From positions 1,130,670 through 1,194,669 of the forward strand of contig NZ_JH470338.1 of the NCBI RefSeq assembly GCF_000239695.1: a DNA stretch of 64,000 bases. Direction: 5' to 3'. The position numbers were made by a program, and so were the translations under genes. The notes beneath the pieces are model-generated. The model made no database searches and was not told the origin of the DNA. It was given only the letters and a program-made list of their open reading frames with translations. The first letter of the stretch is position 1, and each line of letters opens with the position of its first letter. Positions 35,956-44,133 of the stretch are shown piece by piece. The DNA comes from Actinomyces graevenitzii C83 (GTDB taxonomy: Bacteria > Actinomycetota > Actinomycetes > Actinomycetales > Actinomycetaceae).

Positions 35956-37470
35956 TCAGGCGCCCAGGTCACAGGTGATAGAGAAACCAGTAGACAGATC
36001 CGTGATAGTCACCTGCACCGTAGAGGCAGACGAAACCACGTAACGCTCCTCAATCAGCGGGCCATTATCAATACGCTCCACCGCAACCTCAGCCAGGTCA
36101 ACCCCCCGGTCCTCCTGCAGCTGACGAGTGAAGGGGAACAGCACCGTGCCAGCCGGGGAAACCTCACCCACGGGCACACCATAAGCGTCCGTCTCGGTGT
36201 ACTCCACAAACCGGAAGTGACCCACATTGTGGGCAGCCTGGTAGGTACGCACCAAGCTCACATCCCCGCTAGGAGCCAGCGACAAGTCAGCACCCAGCAG
36301 CGGGTCAAAGCTAACTTCCTGACCGCCACGCATCTCACGGAACACACCCACGCCACGTGAAAGCTTGTCATACAGGGCGTAACCAGAGTCAGGGTCAGCC
36401 GCAATAGCCAAACCAATAGCGGTAGAAGCAGCCGTGTAGCTAGAACGGTGCACACGGTAGCCATAACGCTGCTTAAGGGCGCGAGTAATAGCCGGCAGGT
36501 GGGCGGCGCCACCAACCACATACAGGCCCGCAGTCTCAGTGGTGAGCGCAAACTTACCGCGCGCATTAACATGCACCAGCGGCTCCATGGCGGCAAAAGT
36601 ACGCTCAATCAGCTCATCAATAGCCTCATAGAAAGCCTTAACCGGAACGCTCACGCTCTTACCCAGAGCCTCAACCGCCACCGAACGTGAGTTGGGGTTC
36701 AAAGACTCCTTAGCGATACGGCATTCATGCAGCAGCAGGTTCAACTCACGCGAGCTTAGCTGCTCGCGCTCGCGGCCCAGCTTGGCCAAAACCAGGTCAG
36801 CTAGGGCAGAGTCAAAGTCGTCACCACCGAGCTGGTTGTGACCATAAGAATCAATCACCTCGTGGCGTTTACCCTCGCAAGAAACCAGGGAGGCGTCAAA
36901 AGTGCCACCACCAAGGTCATAAACCAGTACGCGGGTGCGCTTGGAGTTAATGGTGGAGGCGTAACGCTGGGTATATTCAAAACCGGCAGCACTGGGCTCA
37001 TTAATCATGGACAGCACCTGCCAGCCGCCACGTTCAAAAGCCTCAATAGTCATTAGGCGCTGACCGCTAAAAGCGTGGGCAGGAATACCAATTACCGCCT
37101 CCAGCGGTTCATTTTCACGCAGCGGGCTGATAGTGGAGGACTCGCGCACCTGCTGAGCCACATAAGCCAAAAAGCCGCTAACTAGCTCCATAATGGGGTA
37201 GCTGCGCTCCCCCAGGCTCACCTGGGTGTTGGGGGTGACGTCAACATCAGACAGCAGGCGTTTAATTGAACGCAGGAAATCGCCGCCAGTCAGGGCCACG
37301 GCTTCAGCTTCAAAACCGTAGACAAGTTTGGCTCCATCCCAGGCCACTAAGGACGGAATGTAATCGATCCAGTCGCCTGCTTCATTGCCAAAACTGACAA
37401 CTGGGTAGTTGCCACGGTCCGCATAAGCGACGGTAGTGTGGGTGGTTCCAAAATCGACGCCGAATCTCAT
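35956..37470 (-). CDS. Hsp70-family protein without the helical lid
   Basis: This 504-residue protein has the full Hsp70 ATPase domain: F-G-V-D-F-G-T-T-H-T-T-V-A-Y, V-L-V-Y-D-L-G-G-G-T-F-D-A-S and L-Y-V-V-G-G-A-A-H-L-P. About 130 residues follow that look like a short beta domain, and the C-terminal helical lid of DnaK (about 100 residues) is missing. It resembles non-canonical actinobacterial Hsp70-like proteins of unknown role, so calling it dnaK would be wrong. It lies 45 bases upstream of menA on the same strand. No GrpE or DnaJ gene is nearby. Regulatory or assembly roles are possible but not shown. Confidence 0.85.
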   Translation of the reverse strand: MRFGVDFGTTHTTVAYADRGNYPVVSFGNEAGDWIDYIPSLVAWDGAKLVYGFEAEAVALTGGDFLRSIKRLLSDVDVTPNTQVSLGERSYPIMELVSGFLAYVAQQVRESSTISPLRENEPLEAVIGIPAHAFSGQRLMTIEAFERGGWQVLSMINEPSAAGFEYTQRYASTINSKRTRVLVYDLGGGTFDASLVSCEGKRHEVIDSYGHNQLGGDDFDSALADLVLAKLGREREQLSSRELNLLLHECRIAKESLNPNSRSVAVEALGKSVSVPVKAFYEAIDELIERTFAAMEPLVHVNARGKFALTTETAGLYVVGGAAHLPAITRALKQRYGYRVHRSSYTAASTAIGLAIAADPDSGYALYDKLSRGVGVFREMRGGQEVSFDPLLGADLSLAPSGDVSLVRTYQAAHNVGHFRFVEYTETDAYGVPVGEVSPAGTVLFPFTRQLQEDRGVDLAEVAVERIDNGPLIEERYVVSSASTVQVTITDLSTGFSITCDLGA

Positions 37471-37574
37471 GTGCCAAGCCTATGGCAGTGCAAAGATTAT
37501 AACCAATAGACGACACGCAAATGAGACGCAATATTGCCAGGTAGACATGGTTTAATACACCTTCTTATAAAAAC

Positions 37575-37622
37575 AAGCAGGTGGAGATTGAATCTAACGA
37601 TGCATTCAATCTCCACCTGCTT
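37575..37622 (-). terminator. Strong terminator after transketolase
   Basis: Perfect 19-base arms at 37575-37593 and 37604-37622 enclose a ten-base loop. On the minus strand the stem is followed by TTGTTTTTATAAG. This is the clearest intrinsic terminator in the window and ends the carbohydrate block. Confidence 0.92.
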
Positions 37623-37692
37623 AGTGTTCAGGTCTAGAGTTCAACGCGTTTGACCGCGCTCTAAACCTGTTAGGTGTGTTTTAGGTGCGTGC

Positions 37693-39783
37693 TTAGGCGC
37701 GCGCCAGTGACTGCTTAGCCTTAGCCACCACGTTATCCACGGTGAAACCAAAGTACTCAAACAGCTCAGCGGGCGTAGCCGACTCGCCGTACTCATCAAT
37801 GGCAATGATCTCGCCGGCGTCGCCAACCCATTCGCGCCAACCCATAGAGGAGGCAGCCTCCAGGGCCACGCGGGCCTTTACCTGGCTGGGTAGCACCGAC
37901 TCGCGGTACTCGGCGTCCTGCGCGTGGAACCATTCCCAGCAGGGCACAGACACCACGCGGGTGGGGATACCTTCAGCTTCTAGAGCCTGGCGTGCCTCAA
38001 CCGCCAAAGCCACCTCACTACCGGTAGCTAGCAGCAGCACCTGCGGCTTGGAGTTGCTGGCCTCAACCAGGGTGTAGGCGCCACGCAAAGTACCTTCAGC
38101 GGGAGCGAAGCCGCCCTGACTGCGGTCAAAGATCGGCAGGTTTTGACGCGACAGCACCAATCCGGTGGGGCTATCGCGGTGAGCCAAGGCGCCTAGCCAA
38201 GCCTGCACAGTTTCGTTGGCGTCAGCGGGGCGAACCACGTTTAGGCCAGGGATAACTCGCAGCGAAGCAATGTGCTCAATGGGCTGGTGGGTGGGGCCAT
38301 CCTCACCCACGCCGATAGAGTCGTGGCTCCACACAAAGACGGTGGGTAGCTTCTGCAAAGCAGCCAGGCGTACAGCCGGGCGCATGTAGTCAGAAAATAC
38401 CAGGAAGGTACCGCCGTAGGCGCGGGTCAGCCCCGACTGCACAATACCGTTGAGCATGTTACCCATAGCGTGCTCGCGCACCCCGAAGTGGATAATGCGC
38501 CCGTAGGGGCCATTTTCCTCAGGGTTTAGTGAGCCTTCGGGTAGGAACTCGCTGGCACCAGCAATGTTGGTCATGTTGGAGCCGCCCAGATCAGCAGAGC
38601 CACCCCACAGCTCAGGCAGTGTGGAGGCGATAGCCGACAGGGTCTTGCCACTGGCTGCGCGGGTGGACAGGCTAGAGCCCGGCTCGAAAACCGGCAGGAC
38701 GTCGTCGAGCTCAGCCGGCAGTAGGCCAGCACGTACTCGCTCTAGCAGCTCCAGGGCCTGCGGGTTAGCCTGCCCCCAAGCCTCAAAACGCTTATCCCAA
38801 GTGGCGTGCAGCGCAGCGCCACGCTGGCCAGCCTGGGTGCGGGTGTGTTCCAGCACCTGCTCCGGCAGAGCAAAACGCTCGTTGGGGTCTAGGCCAAGGT
38901 TCTGCTTGAGACCAGCCACCTCACTCTCACCTAGCTTGGCGCCGTGGGAGGAGGCACTACCCTGCTTGGTGGGGCACGGCCAGGCAATGATGGTGCTCAG
39001 GCGGATCAGTGAGGGACGCTTGGTTTCTGCGCGGGCAGCTTCTAGGGCCTCGTGCAGGGCCTTTACGTCCTCGTAGTAGCCGCCGTCACTGCCAGCATTG
39101 CGCCAGTCCACGTGCGCAGTGTGCCAACCTTGAGCGGCAAAACGGGCCTCAACATCGTCGCGGAAAGCCAGAGCGGCGTCACCTTCAATGGTGATGGCGT
39201 TGTCGTCCCAGATAACGATCAGGTTGCCCAGCTCCTGGGTGCCCGCGAAGGAGGCGGCCTCAATGGTTACGCCTTCTTGCATACAGCCGTCACCGGCAAT
39301 CACGTAGATGTTGTGGTCAAAAATTGACTCACCGGCAGGGGTGGCGGCGTCGTAGAGGCCATGCTCGCGGCGGGCAGCCGCAGCCATACCCACCCCAGCG
39401 GCAAAACCGGAGCCTAGCGGGCCAGTGGTAGCCTCCACACCCGGGGTGTGACCATATTCGGGGTGTGCAGGGGTTCGCGAGCCACGCTCACGCAGCTGCT
39501 CCAGATCGCTAACCTCCAGCCCGTAGCCAGCTAGCACCAGCTGCACGTACTGCATCACCGAGGCGTGCCCGGCACTGAGGATAAAACGGTCGCGTCCGAG
39601 CCAAGTGGGGCAAGCCGGGTCTACTCGCATCTCCTTCTGGTAGAGCAAGTAGGCCGCCGCCGTCAGGGAGATTGCAGCGCCCGGGTGTCCGGAGCCAACC
39701 TTCTCCACGGCGTCTGCCGCCAGTGCCTTGCCAAACGCCACTGCACGCTCATCTAGCTCATTCCAGCTAAACGATTTAGTCAT
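37693..39783 (-). CDS. tkt: Transketolase
   Basis: Transketolase shuttles two-carbon units in the non-oxidative pentose phosphate pathway. The 696-residue protein has G-S-G-H-P-G-A-A-I-S, the thiamine site G-D-G-C-M-Q-E-G-V-T-I-E-A, and S-I-G-V-G-E-D-G-P-T-H-Q-P-I-E-H in the middle domain. It lies 68 bases after the FGGY kinase gene, so it may be co-transcribed with a sugar pathway. I see no transaldolase in the window. It could be either the housekeeping copy or a pathway-specific one. Confidence 0.96.
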   Translation of the reverse strand: MTKSFSWNELDERAVAFGKALAADAVEKVGSGHPGAAISLTAAAYLLYQKEMRVDPACPTWLGRDRFILSAGHASVMQYVQLVLAGYGLEVSDLEQLRERGSRTPAHPEYGHTPGVEATTGPLGSGFAAGVGMAAAARREHGLYDAATPAGESIFDHNIYVIAGDGCMQEGVTIEAASFAGTQELGNLIVIWDDNAITIEGDAALAFRDDVEARFAAQGWHTAHVDWRNAGSDGGYYEDVKALHEALEAARAETKRPSLIRLSTIIAWPCPTKQGSASSHGAKLGESEVAGLKQNLGLDPNERFALPEQVLEHTRTQAGQRGAALHATWDKRFEAWGQANPQALELLERVRAGLLPAELDDVLPVFEPGSSLSTRAASGKTLSAIASTLPELWGGSADLGGSNMTNIAGASEFLPEGSLNPEENGPYGRIIHFGVREHAMGNMLNGIVQSGLTRAYGGTFLVFSDYMRPAVRLAALQKLPTVFVWSHDSIGVGEDGPTHQPIEHIASLRVIPGLNVVRPADANETVQAWLGALAHRDSPTGLVLSRQNLPIFDRSQGGFAPAEGTLRGAYTLVEASNSKPQVLLLATGSEVALAVEARQALEAEGIPTRVVSVPCWEWFHAQDAEYRESVLPSQVKARVALEAASSMGWREWVGDAGEIIAIDEYGESATPAELFEYFGFTVDNVVAKAKQSLARA

Positions 39784-39851
39784 TCAAAAGTGCCTTTCTT
39801 ATTATCCTGGCAAGCTACGGGCTTTATAGCACCCTATAAGCTTACTCTGGT

Positions 39852-41429
39852 TTAGTTCTTGGCGTTGGCGTTGAGGTGGTCAACCGTGGAGTGGATTTGC
39901 TCGCGTAGCGCCGGGTAACGCTCCATGTAGGTTTGGAAGTAGAACTGGTATTCCTCGTGGGCCTCGGGGTTGGGCTCAATGGTTTCAGTTACGTGCACCA
40001 TGTTCGCGGCGGTGTCCTCGATTGAGGAGTAGAACTCGCTACCTACCGCAGCCAGCATGCAAGAGCCCAGCACGACGGCGTCGCCCACTTCGGTCAGGGT
40101 GATGGGCACCCCGGTCACGTCCGCGTGCATCTGCATCCACTGACGCGACTTGGTTGCCCCACCGCAGGCCACCAGCTCCTTGGTTTCGATGCCGGCTTGG
40201 CGCAGCTTGAGTAGGTTGTGGGCGACGTCGTAGCACACGCCCTCCTCAATGGCCCGGTACAGGTGGGCGGCAGTGTGTCCCAGGGACAGACCAGAGAAGA
40301 TACCGCGCGCCTTGGAGTCGGTGTAGGGAGTGCGGTTGCCCTGGAAGTATTCGTTGACGATTAGGCCATCGCAACCAATGGGCAGCTCATCAGCCTTACG
40401 GTCCCACAGGTAATAGGGGCTCATGCCGGTAGCTTCAGCCTCAGCGGCAACGGCCCCGCCGAAGTTTTCCTTGAACCACTTGAGTACCGAACCGGAGGAG
40501 GAGATACCGCCTTCAACGGTGTACTGGCCGCGGATAACGCCGTCGGTGTAGGAGCCGAAGAAGCCTTCACCGTAGCCAGCCACCGCGCTTTGACCGGTGA
40601 TTACGTGGGAAGAGCCGGTGATCAGGGCTAGCTTGCCGGGGCTGACCACACCCAAACCAATCTGGCCGGCCCAGGCGTCGGGCAGACCCTGAGCTACCGG
40701 CGTGCCCGGCACTAGGCCCAGGTCGCGGGCGGCGACAGTGGACAGCTCGCCCACTAGTACACCCAGGTCGTTTACGGTTTCAGGGAGCTTGTCAAAGACG
40801 TCGCCGGCACCCACGTGGGCGTAGAAGTCTTCCGGCCAGCCGCCGTGGTCACGGTTGTAGTACATGCGCAGGGCAGCGGAGTTGATGTTGACAGACCAGG
40901 TGCCGGTCAGGCGGTAGGTGAGCCAGTCGGGGGCGTCAACTAGGCGGTAGGCGGCGTCGTAAATATCGCGCTCGTTTTCACGTAGCCAGGCGGCCTTGAA
41001 GGGGTACCATTCGGCGGTTGCCGGCATGGTGCCACCGCCGTTGTATAGGCGCGCCCAGGAGTCTGAGGTCAGCGCCCGCTCTGCCTGCTCAGTGGCGCGC
41101 ACATCCATCCACATGATGGCGTTACGTAGGGCGTTACCGTTTTTGTCCATGGGCACCACGGTCATGGTGGTGGCGTCATAGGAGATACCACCAATGGACT
41201 GGGGCGGAATGTAGGCGTTGTCCATGGCTTTGCGGGTGGAGGCCATTAGTGCGTTCCACCAGTCGTCGGGCGACTGCTCAGCCCAGCCCGGACGCGGGTA
41301 GTGAGTCTTATAGGGGGTAGCTGCGAATGAAATCGGGTGGCCTTCTAGGTCAAAAATAGCCACGCGACATGATTCGGTGCCGAAATCAATACCCATTACG
41401 AATGGGCCGTTAATGTTTACAAATGCCAT
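39852..41429 (-). CDS. FGGY-family carbohydrate kinase
   Basis: The 525-residue kinase has the FGGY N-domain start G-I-D-F-G-T-E-S-C-R-V-A-I-F-D and the C-domain signature E-L-V-A-C-G-G-A-T-K-S-R-Q-W. The family phosphorylates pentuloses, glycerol, erythritol and related sugars. I chose ATG 41429 because AGGGAG lies six bases upstream; ATG 41432 directly before it and a start at 41459 are alternatives. It sits with an RpiB-like isomerase, a HAD phosphatase and a membrane protein. The layout and length would suit a tetritol, pentitol or pentulose kinase. The substrate is inference only. Confidence 0.88.
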   Translation of the reverse strand: MAFVNINGPFVMGIDFGTESCRVAIFDLEGHPISFAATPYKTHYPRPGWAEQSPDDWWNALMASTRKAMDNAYIPPQSIGGISYDATTMTVVPMDKNGNALRNAIMWMDVRATEQAERALTSDSWARLYNGGGTMPATAEWYPFKAAWLRENERDIYDAAYRLVDAPDWLTYRLTGTWSVNINSAALRMYYNRDHGGWPEDFYAHVGAGDVFDKLPETVNDLGVLVGELSTVAARDLGLVPGTPVAQGLPDAWAGQIGLGVVSPGKLALITGSSHVITGQSAVAGYGEGFFGSYTDGVIRGQYTVEGGISSSGSVLKWFKENFGGAVAAEAEATGMSPYYLWDRKADELPIGCDGLIVNEYFQGNRTPYTDSKARGIFSGLSLGHTAAHLYRAIEEGVCYDVAHNLLKLRQAGIETKELVACGGATKSRQWMQMHADVTGVPITLTEVGDAVVLGSCMLAAVGSEFYSSIEDTAANMVHVTETIEPNPEAHEEYQFYFQTYMERYPALREQIHSTVDHLNANAKN

Positions 41430-41509
41430 CATTTGCTCCCTTGCGTTTAGTAATTGCATTTAAAAAATGCAATTTGGTGGCGGGACTACCGTGTCCCTGG
41501 TTAATAGTC

Positions 41510-41550
41510 AGCCCGGTGACTTAGCTATTTAGCAAGGAATCCACCGGGCT
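41510..41550 (-). terminator. Hairpin between the HAD gene and the FGGY kinase
   Basis: AGCCCGGTG (41510-41518) pairs perfectly with CACCGGGCT (41542-41550) around a 23-base loop. It lies 24 bases past the HAD stop. The T run on the minus strand is poor, so it may only reduce read-through between the two parts of the operon. Confidence 0.5.
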
Positions 41551-41573
41551 TTATGAACCGGCGCGGTTAAGCG

Positions 41574-42425
41574 CTAGTCGTCTTCACTCCAGCCTAGCTG
41601 GGGCCAGTACTGTAGCGGGATAAGTTTGTCGATGCGATCGAGTATGTAGCGTGGGCGCTGATTTTCTGCACGCGCACGTACATCATCAAGAGTGGCCTCA
41701 CCGGTGAGGGTCATAGCGCTGGCCATGCCGGTGTCTAGAGCCATTTGGATGTCGGTTTGTAGGCGGTCACCTACCATTACGCAGTTGGCTGGGTCCACAT
41801 CTAGACCCGCTAGTGAGGCGGTGAGCATCACCGGGTTTGGTTTGCCCAGGTTGGCTACGCATTTGGTACCGGTGCAGGCCTCAATGGCGGCGATAATTGA
41901 GGCCGCATCCGGCTGGCCGTGTCCGCCCGGGAAGGGGCAGAAACGGTCTGGGTTGGTGGCAATCAGGATGGCCCGCTTGTAAAACCAGATGGCGTCGAAG
42001 GCGATCTGTAGCTTGCGGTATTCGAAGGTGCGGTCGTAGGAGGCGATAACCACATCAATTTCGCTGGGGTCTTCGCTGATCTTAAAACCGGCTTCGGTTA
42101 GGGCTCGCTTAAGTGGCTCTTCACTGATCGGATAGACGACGGCGTCGGGGTGGTTAGCTTGCAGCCAACGTACCGTGGTGACCACCGTGTTGACGATTTC
42201 TTCAACCGGCGTCGGTAGCCCCAGTCGCGCCAACTTTTGCGCATATTCGGCCGGGTCTTTGGTGGGGTTGTTGGATAGGTAGCGCACGGGAATATTGCGT
42301 TCGTGCAGCTGCTCGATCATCCGTTTGGCACCGGGTAGGAGGTGGTCTCCTAGGTAGATGGTGCCGTCCATGTCAAAGATGTAGGCGGCGTAAAAGTCCG
42401 TGGGGGTTTTAACGACGTCGTCCAT
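41574..42425 (-). CDS. HAD-IIA family phosphatase (NagD/AraL-like)
   Basis: The 283-residue protein has motif I F-D-M-D-G-T-I-Y-L-G, motif II Y-L-S-N-N-P-T-K-D-P, the G-K-P-N-P-V-M-L stretch, and the last acidic motif V-M-V-G-D-R-L-Q-T-D-I. HAD-IIA enzymes hydrolyse small sugar or nucleotide phosphates; AraL does this within an arabinose operon. A house-cleaning role, removing unwanted phosphorylated intermediates of the local sugar pathway, is likely. It lies 13 bases after the membrane-protein gene and is surely co-transcribed with it. Confidence 0.9.
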   Translation of the reverse strand: MDDVVKTPTDFYAAYIFDMDGTIYLGDHLLPGAKRMIEQLHERNIPVRYLSNNPTKDPAEYAQKLARLGLPTPVEEIVNTVVTTVRWLQANHPDAVVYPISEEPLKRALTEAGFKISEDPSEIDVVIASYDRTFEYRKLQIAFDAIWFYKRAILIATNPDRFCPFPGGHGQPDAASIIAAIEACTGTKCVANLGKPNPVMLTASLAGLDVDPANCVMVGDRLQTDIQMALDTGMASAMTLTGEATLDDVRARAENQRPRYILDRIDKLIPLQYWPQLGWSEDD

Positions 42426-42438
42426 GACGGTTTACACC

Positions 42439-43407
42439 TTAGGCTCCAGCGATCTGGGCCGCCGCCATGAAGATGGTGGTGGTGGTCCAAATAGCGATGG
42501 CCGGGGGGTCAATGTGGGTGTTACCACGGTCGTAGAACAGGCGGGCAGCAACTTCACCGATAACAGCACCGGTTAGACCACCCAGGGCACCGAGCAGCAG
42601 GTAGATCAAGCCCACGCCGTGACCGGGGGTGAGGCCCAGCACCGGGATGAACTGGGTTACAGCCAGACCACCGGTGATGGTCATGTGGTGGGTTACGGGC
42701 ACATTGTGACCCAGGTTCAAGATCAAGATGCACAGGGCGGAGATGGCAAAACCAAATACCTGAGCGTTCTTGGCTTCAGCTAGAACCGGGAAGTGGTGGC
42801 TGAGCACCAGGGCGGCACCACCGAAAGCCATACCCCACATAACACCTAGAGTGATGAACTGTGAGGGCTTTTCCTGCCATTCGAGCCAGCGAGCGCCTTC
42901 GCGCGGCTTGAAGCCCTGCAGGGCCGGCTTGGAACCGAAGAGGGAGTCACCAAACATTAGGCGAGCCAAGATAGCGGAGATGAACACAGTGAAAGCAACC
43001 GAGTCGGTGTGGTGGCCGAACCACGGGATCATCAGCACAAGCTTCTGCAAGATGGCGCCAAATACACCGAAGGCAGAACCAACCAGCCATACATCCGGCT
43101 TACCTAGGCCACTAAGCGGAGTAACAATGTCTTTACCGTCTTCCATATAGCCACGCTTAGCTGCATATGCCGAGGCTGCCGCACCACCAGCAAAACATAC
43201 GTGAGGGCCAAAGACGGGGCCAAAGGCAATGTAGTCCAGCACGTAGCTGTCCTTGGTGGCAACCATATAGCCTAGGCCGAATAGGGCCGATACGCCGGTG
43301 AACACGAATGCGTAGTTACCACCGACGCAGGCGCCGATAAAGCCACCTGCGATAGCGGCGATAATCCAGTACACAGAGATACCGGCGACCGCGAGGTCGA
43401 GATCCAT
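42439..43407 (-). CDS. Polytopic membrane protein of unknown family, possible sugar permease
   Basis: I do not recognise this 322-residue protein. It has eight to ten hydrophobic segments, is rich in Gly and Ala, and has several Gly-x-x-x-Gly-like helices. Loop motifs include F-G-P-V-F-G-P-H-V-C-F-A-G-G-A-A, N-L-G-H-N-V-P-V-T-H-H-M-T-I-T-G-G and T-P-G-H-G-V-G-L-I-Y. Several His and Asn residues lie at membrane borders, as in substrate-binding sites. AAGGAG lies about nine bases upstream of the ATG. It sits between the RpiB-like and HAD genes in a sugar operon that has no ABC, PTS or MFS transporter, so a transporter role is the best guess. Confidence 0.75.
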   Translation of the reverse strand: MDLDLAVAGISVYWIIAAIAGGFIGACVGGNYAFVFTGVSALFGLGYMVATKDSYVLDYIAFGPVFGPHVCFAGGAAASAYAAKRGYMEDGKDIVTPLSGLGKPDVWLVGSAFGVFGAILQKLVLMIPWFGHHTDSVAFTVFISAILARLMFGDSLFGSKPALQGFKPREGARWLEWQEKPSQFITLGVMWGMAFGGAALVLSHHFPVLAEAKNAQVFGFAISALCILILNLGHNVPVTHHMTITGGLAVTQFIPVLGLTPGHGVGLIYLLLGALGGLTGAVIGEVAARLFYDRGNTHIDPPAIAIWTTTTIFMAAAQIAGA

Positions 43408-43467
43408 TAATCTGCGCTCCTTATTGCAATTTCTGGGAGGTAGGTTACTTCGAGTGTGAAGTGCGGG

Positions 43468-43929
43468 TCATTCCCGGTTTAGACTGTAGTCGTCTAGGGC
43501 CGCAACTTTGGGGGCCGAGTGGGACGTTTCGTCAAATACGTATCCCAGCCACTCTTTAACCAAACGGCGAGCCAGTTCAATTCCAATTACGCGCTGGCCC
43601 AGGGTTAGCACCTGTGCGTTGTTGGAAAGCACTAAACGCTCAACAGAGAATGAATCGTGAGCCACTGAAGCACGGATTCCCGGCACGGTGTTGGCGGCCA
43701 TCGCCATCCCCATACCAGTACCGCACACGATCAAGCCGCGATCGCCTTCACCGGCAGCAATTTTGCGGGCAACTGCCACCCCGATGTGCGGGTAATCAAT
43801 GTCTTGTCCCGCATCAACACCTACGTCTATTACTTCGTCAACACGCGGATCTGCTTGCAGATCTGCTTTTAGACGTTCCTTGTATTCATATCCAGCGATG
43901 TCAGCGCCGACAACTACTTTGAATCCCAT
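43468..43929 (-). CDS. RpiB/LacAB-family sugar-phosphate isomerase, atypical active site
   Basis: This 153-residue protein is of the RpiB family, with L-I-V-C-G-T-G-M-G-M-A-M-A-A-N carrying the catalytic Cys69. RpiB of E. coli has D-H-x-G near residue 9 and His near 99. Here the first is D-I-A-G and the second region reads L-S-N-N-A-Q-V-L-T, so both histidines are replaced. This fits paralogues that isomerise other sugar phosphates, such as tetrulose phosphates. ATG 43929 has AAGGAGG eight bases upstream; an upstream start at 43956 is not needed. It leads the operon with the membrane protein, HAD and FGGY genes. Confidence 0.85.
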   Translation of the reverse strand: MGFKVVVGADIAGYEYKERLKADLQADPRVDEVIDVGVDAGQDIDYPHIGVAVARKIAAGEGDRGLIVCGTGMGMAMAANTVPGIRASVAHDSFSVERLVLSNNAQVLTLGQRVIGIELARRLVKEWLGYVFDETSHSAPKVAALDDYSLNRE

Positions 43930-44133
43930 ATTTACAACCTCCTTGTCGCATACCACAGGTATAGCTAGTAGTAATAATTGCGGTTACTGCTTTGTATACA
44001 GCATCCAAAGGCTTGCTTAGCCCCTGACACAGTTTGCCTTGTTATCCCCTCTAAAAGCCAGTCAAATTGGGATATTGGGCACATCTGTGCAACGCCGGCC
44101 ACAGCCTTAGCGATATTTCTTAATGCCTAGGCA

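Noticed and set aside
43993..44000. TGTATACA palindrome upstream of the RpiB-like gene as operator
   Set aside because: Only eight bases with no second site or local regulator gene; chance cannot be excluded.
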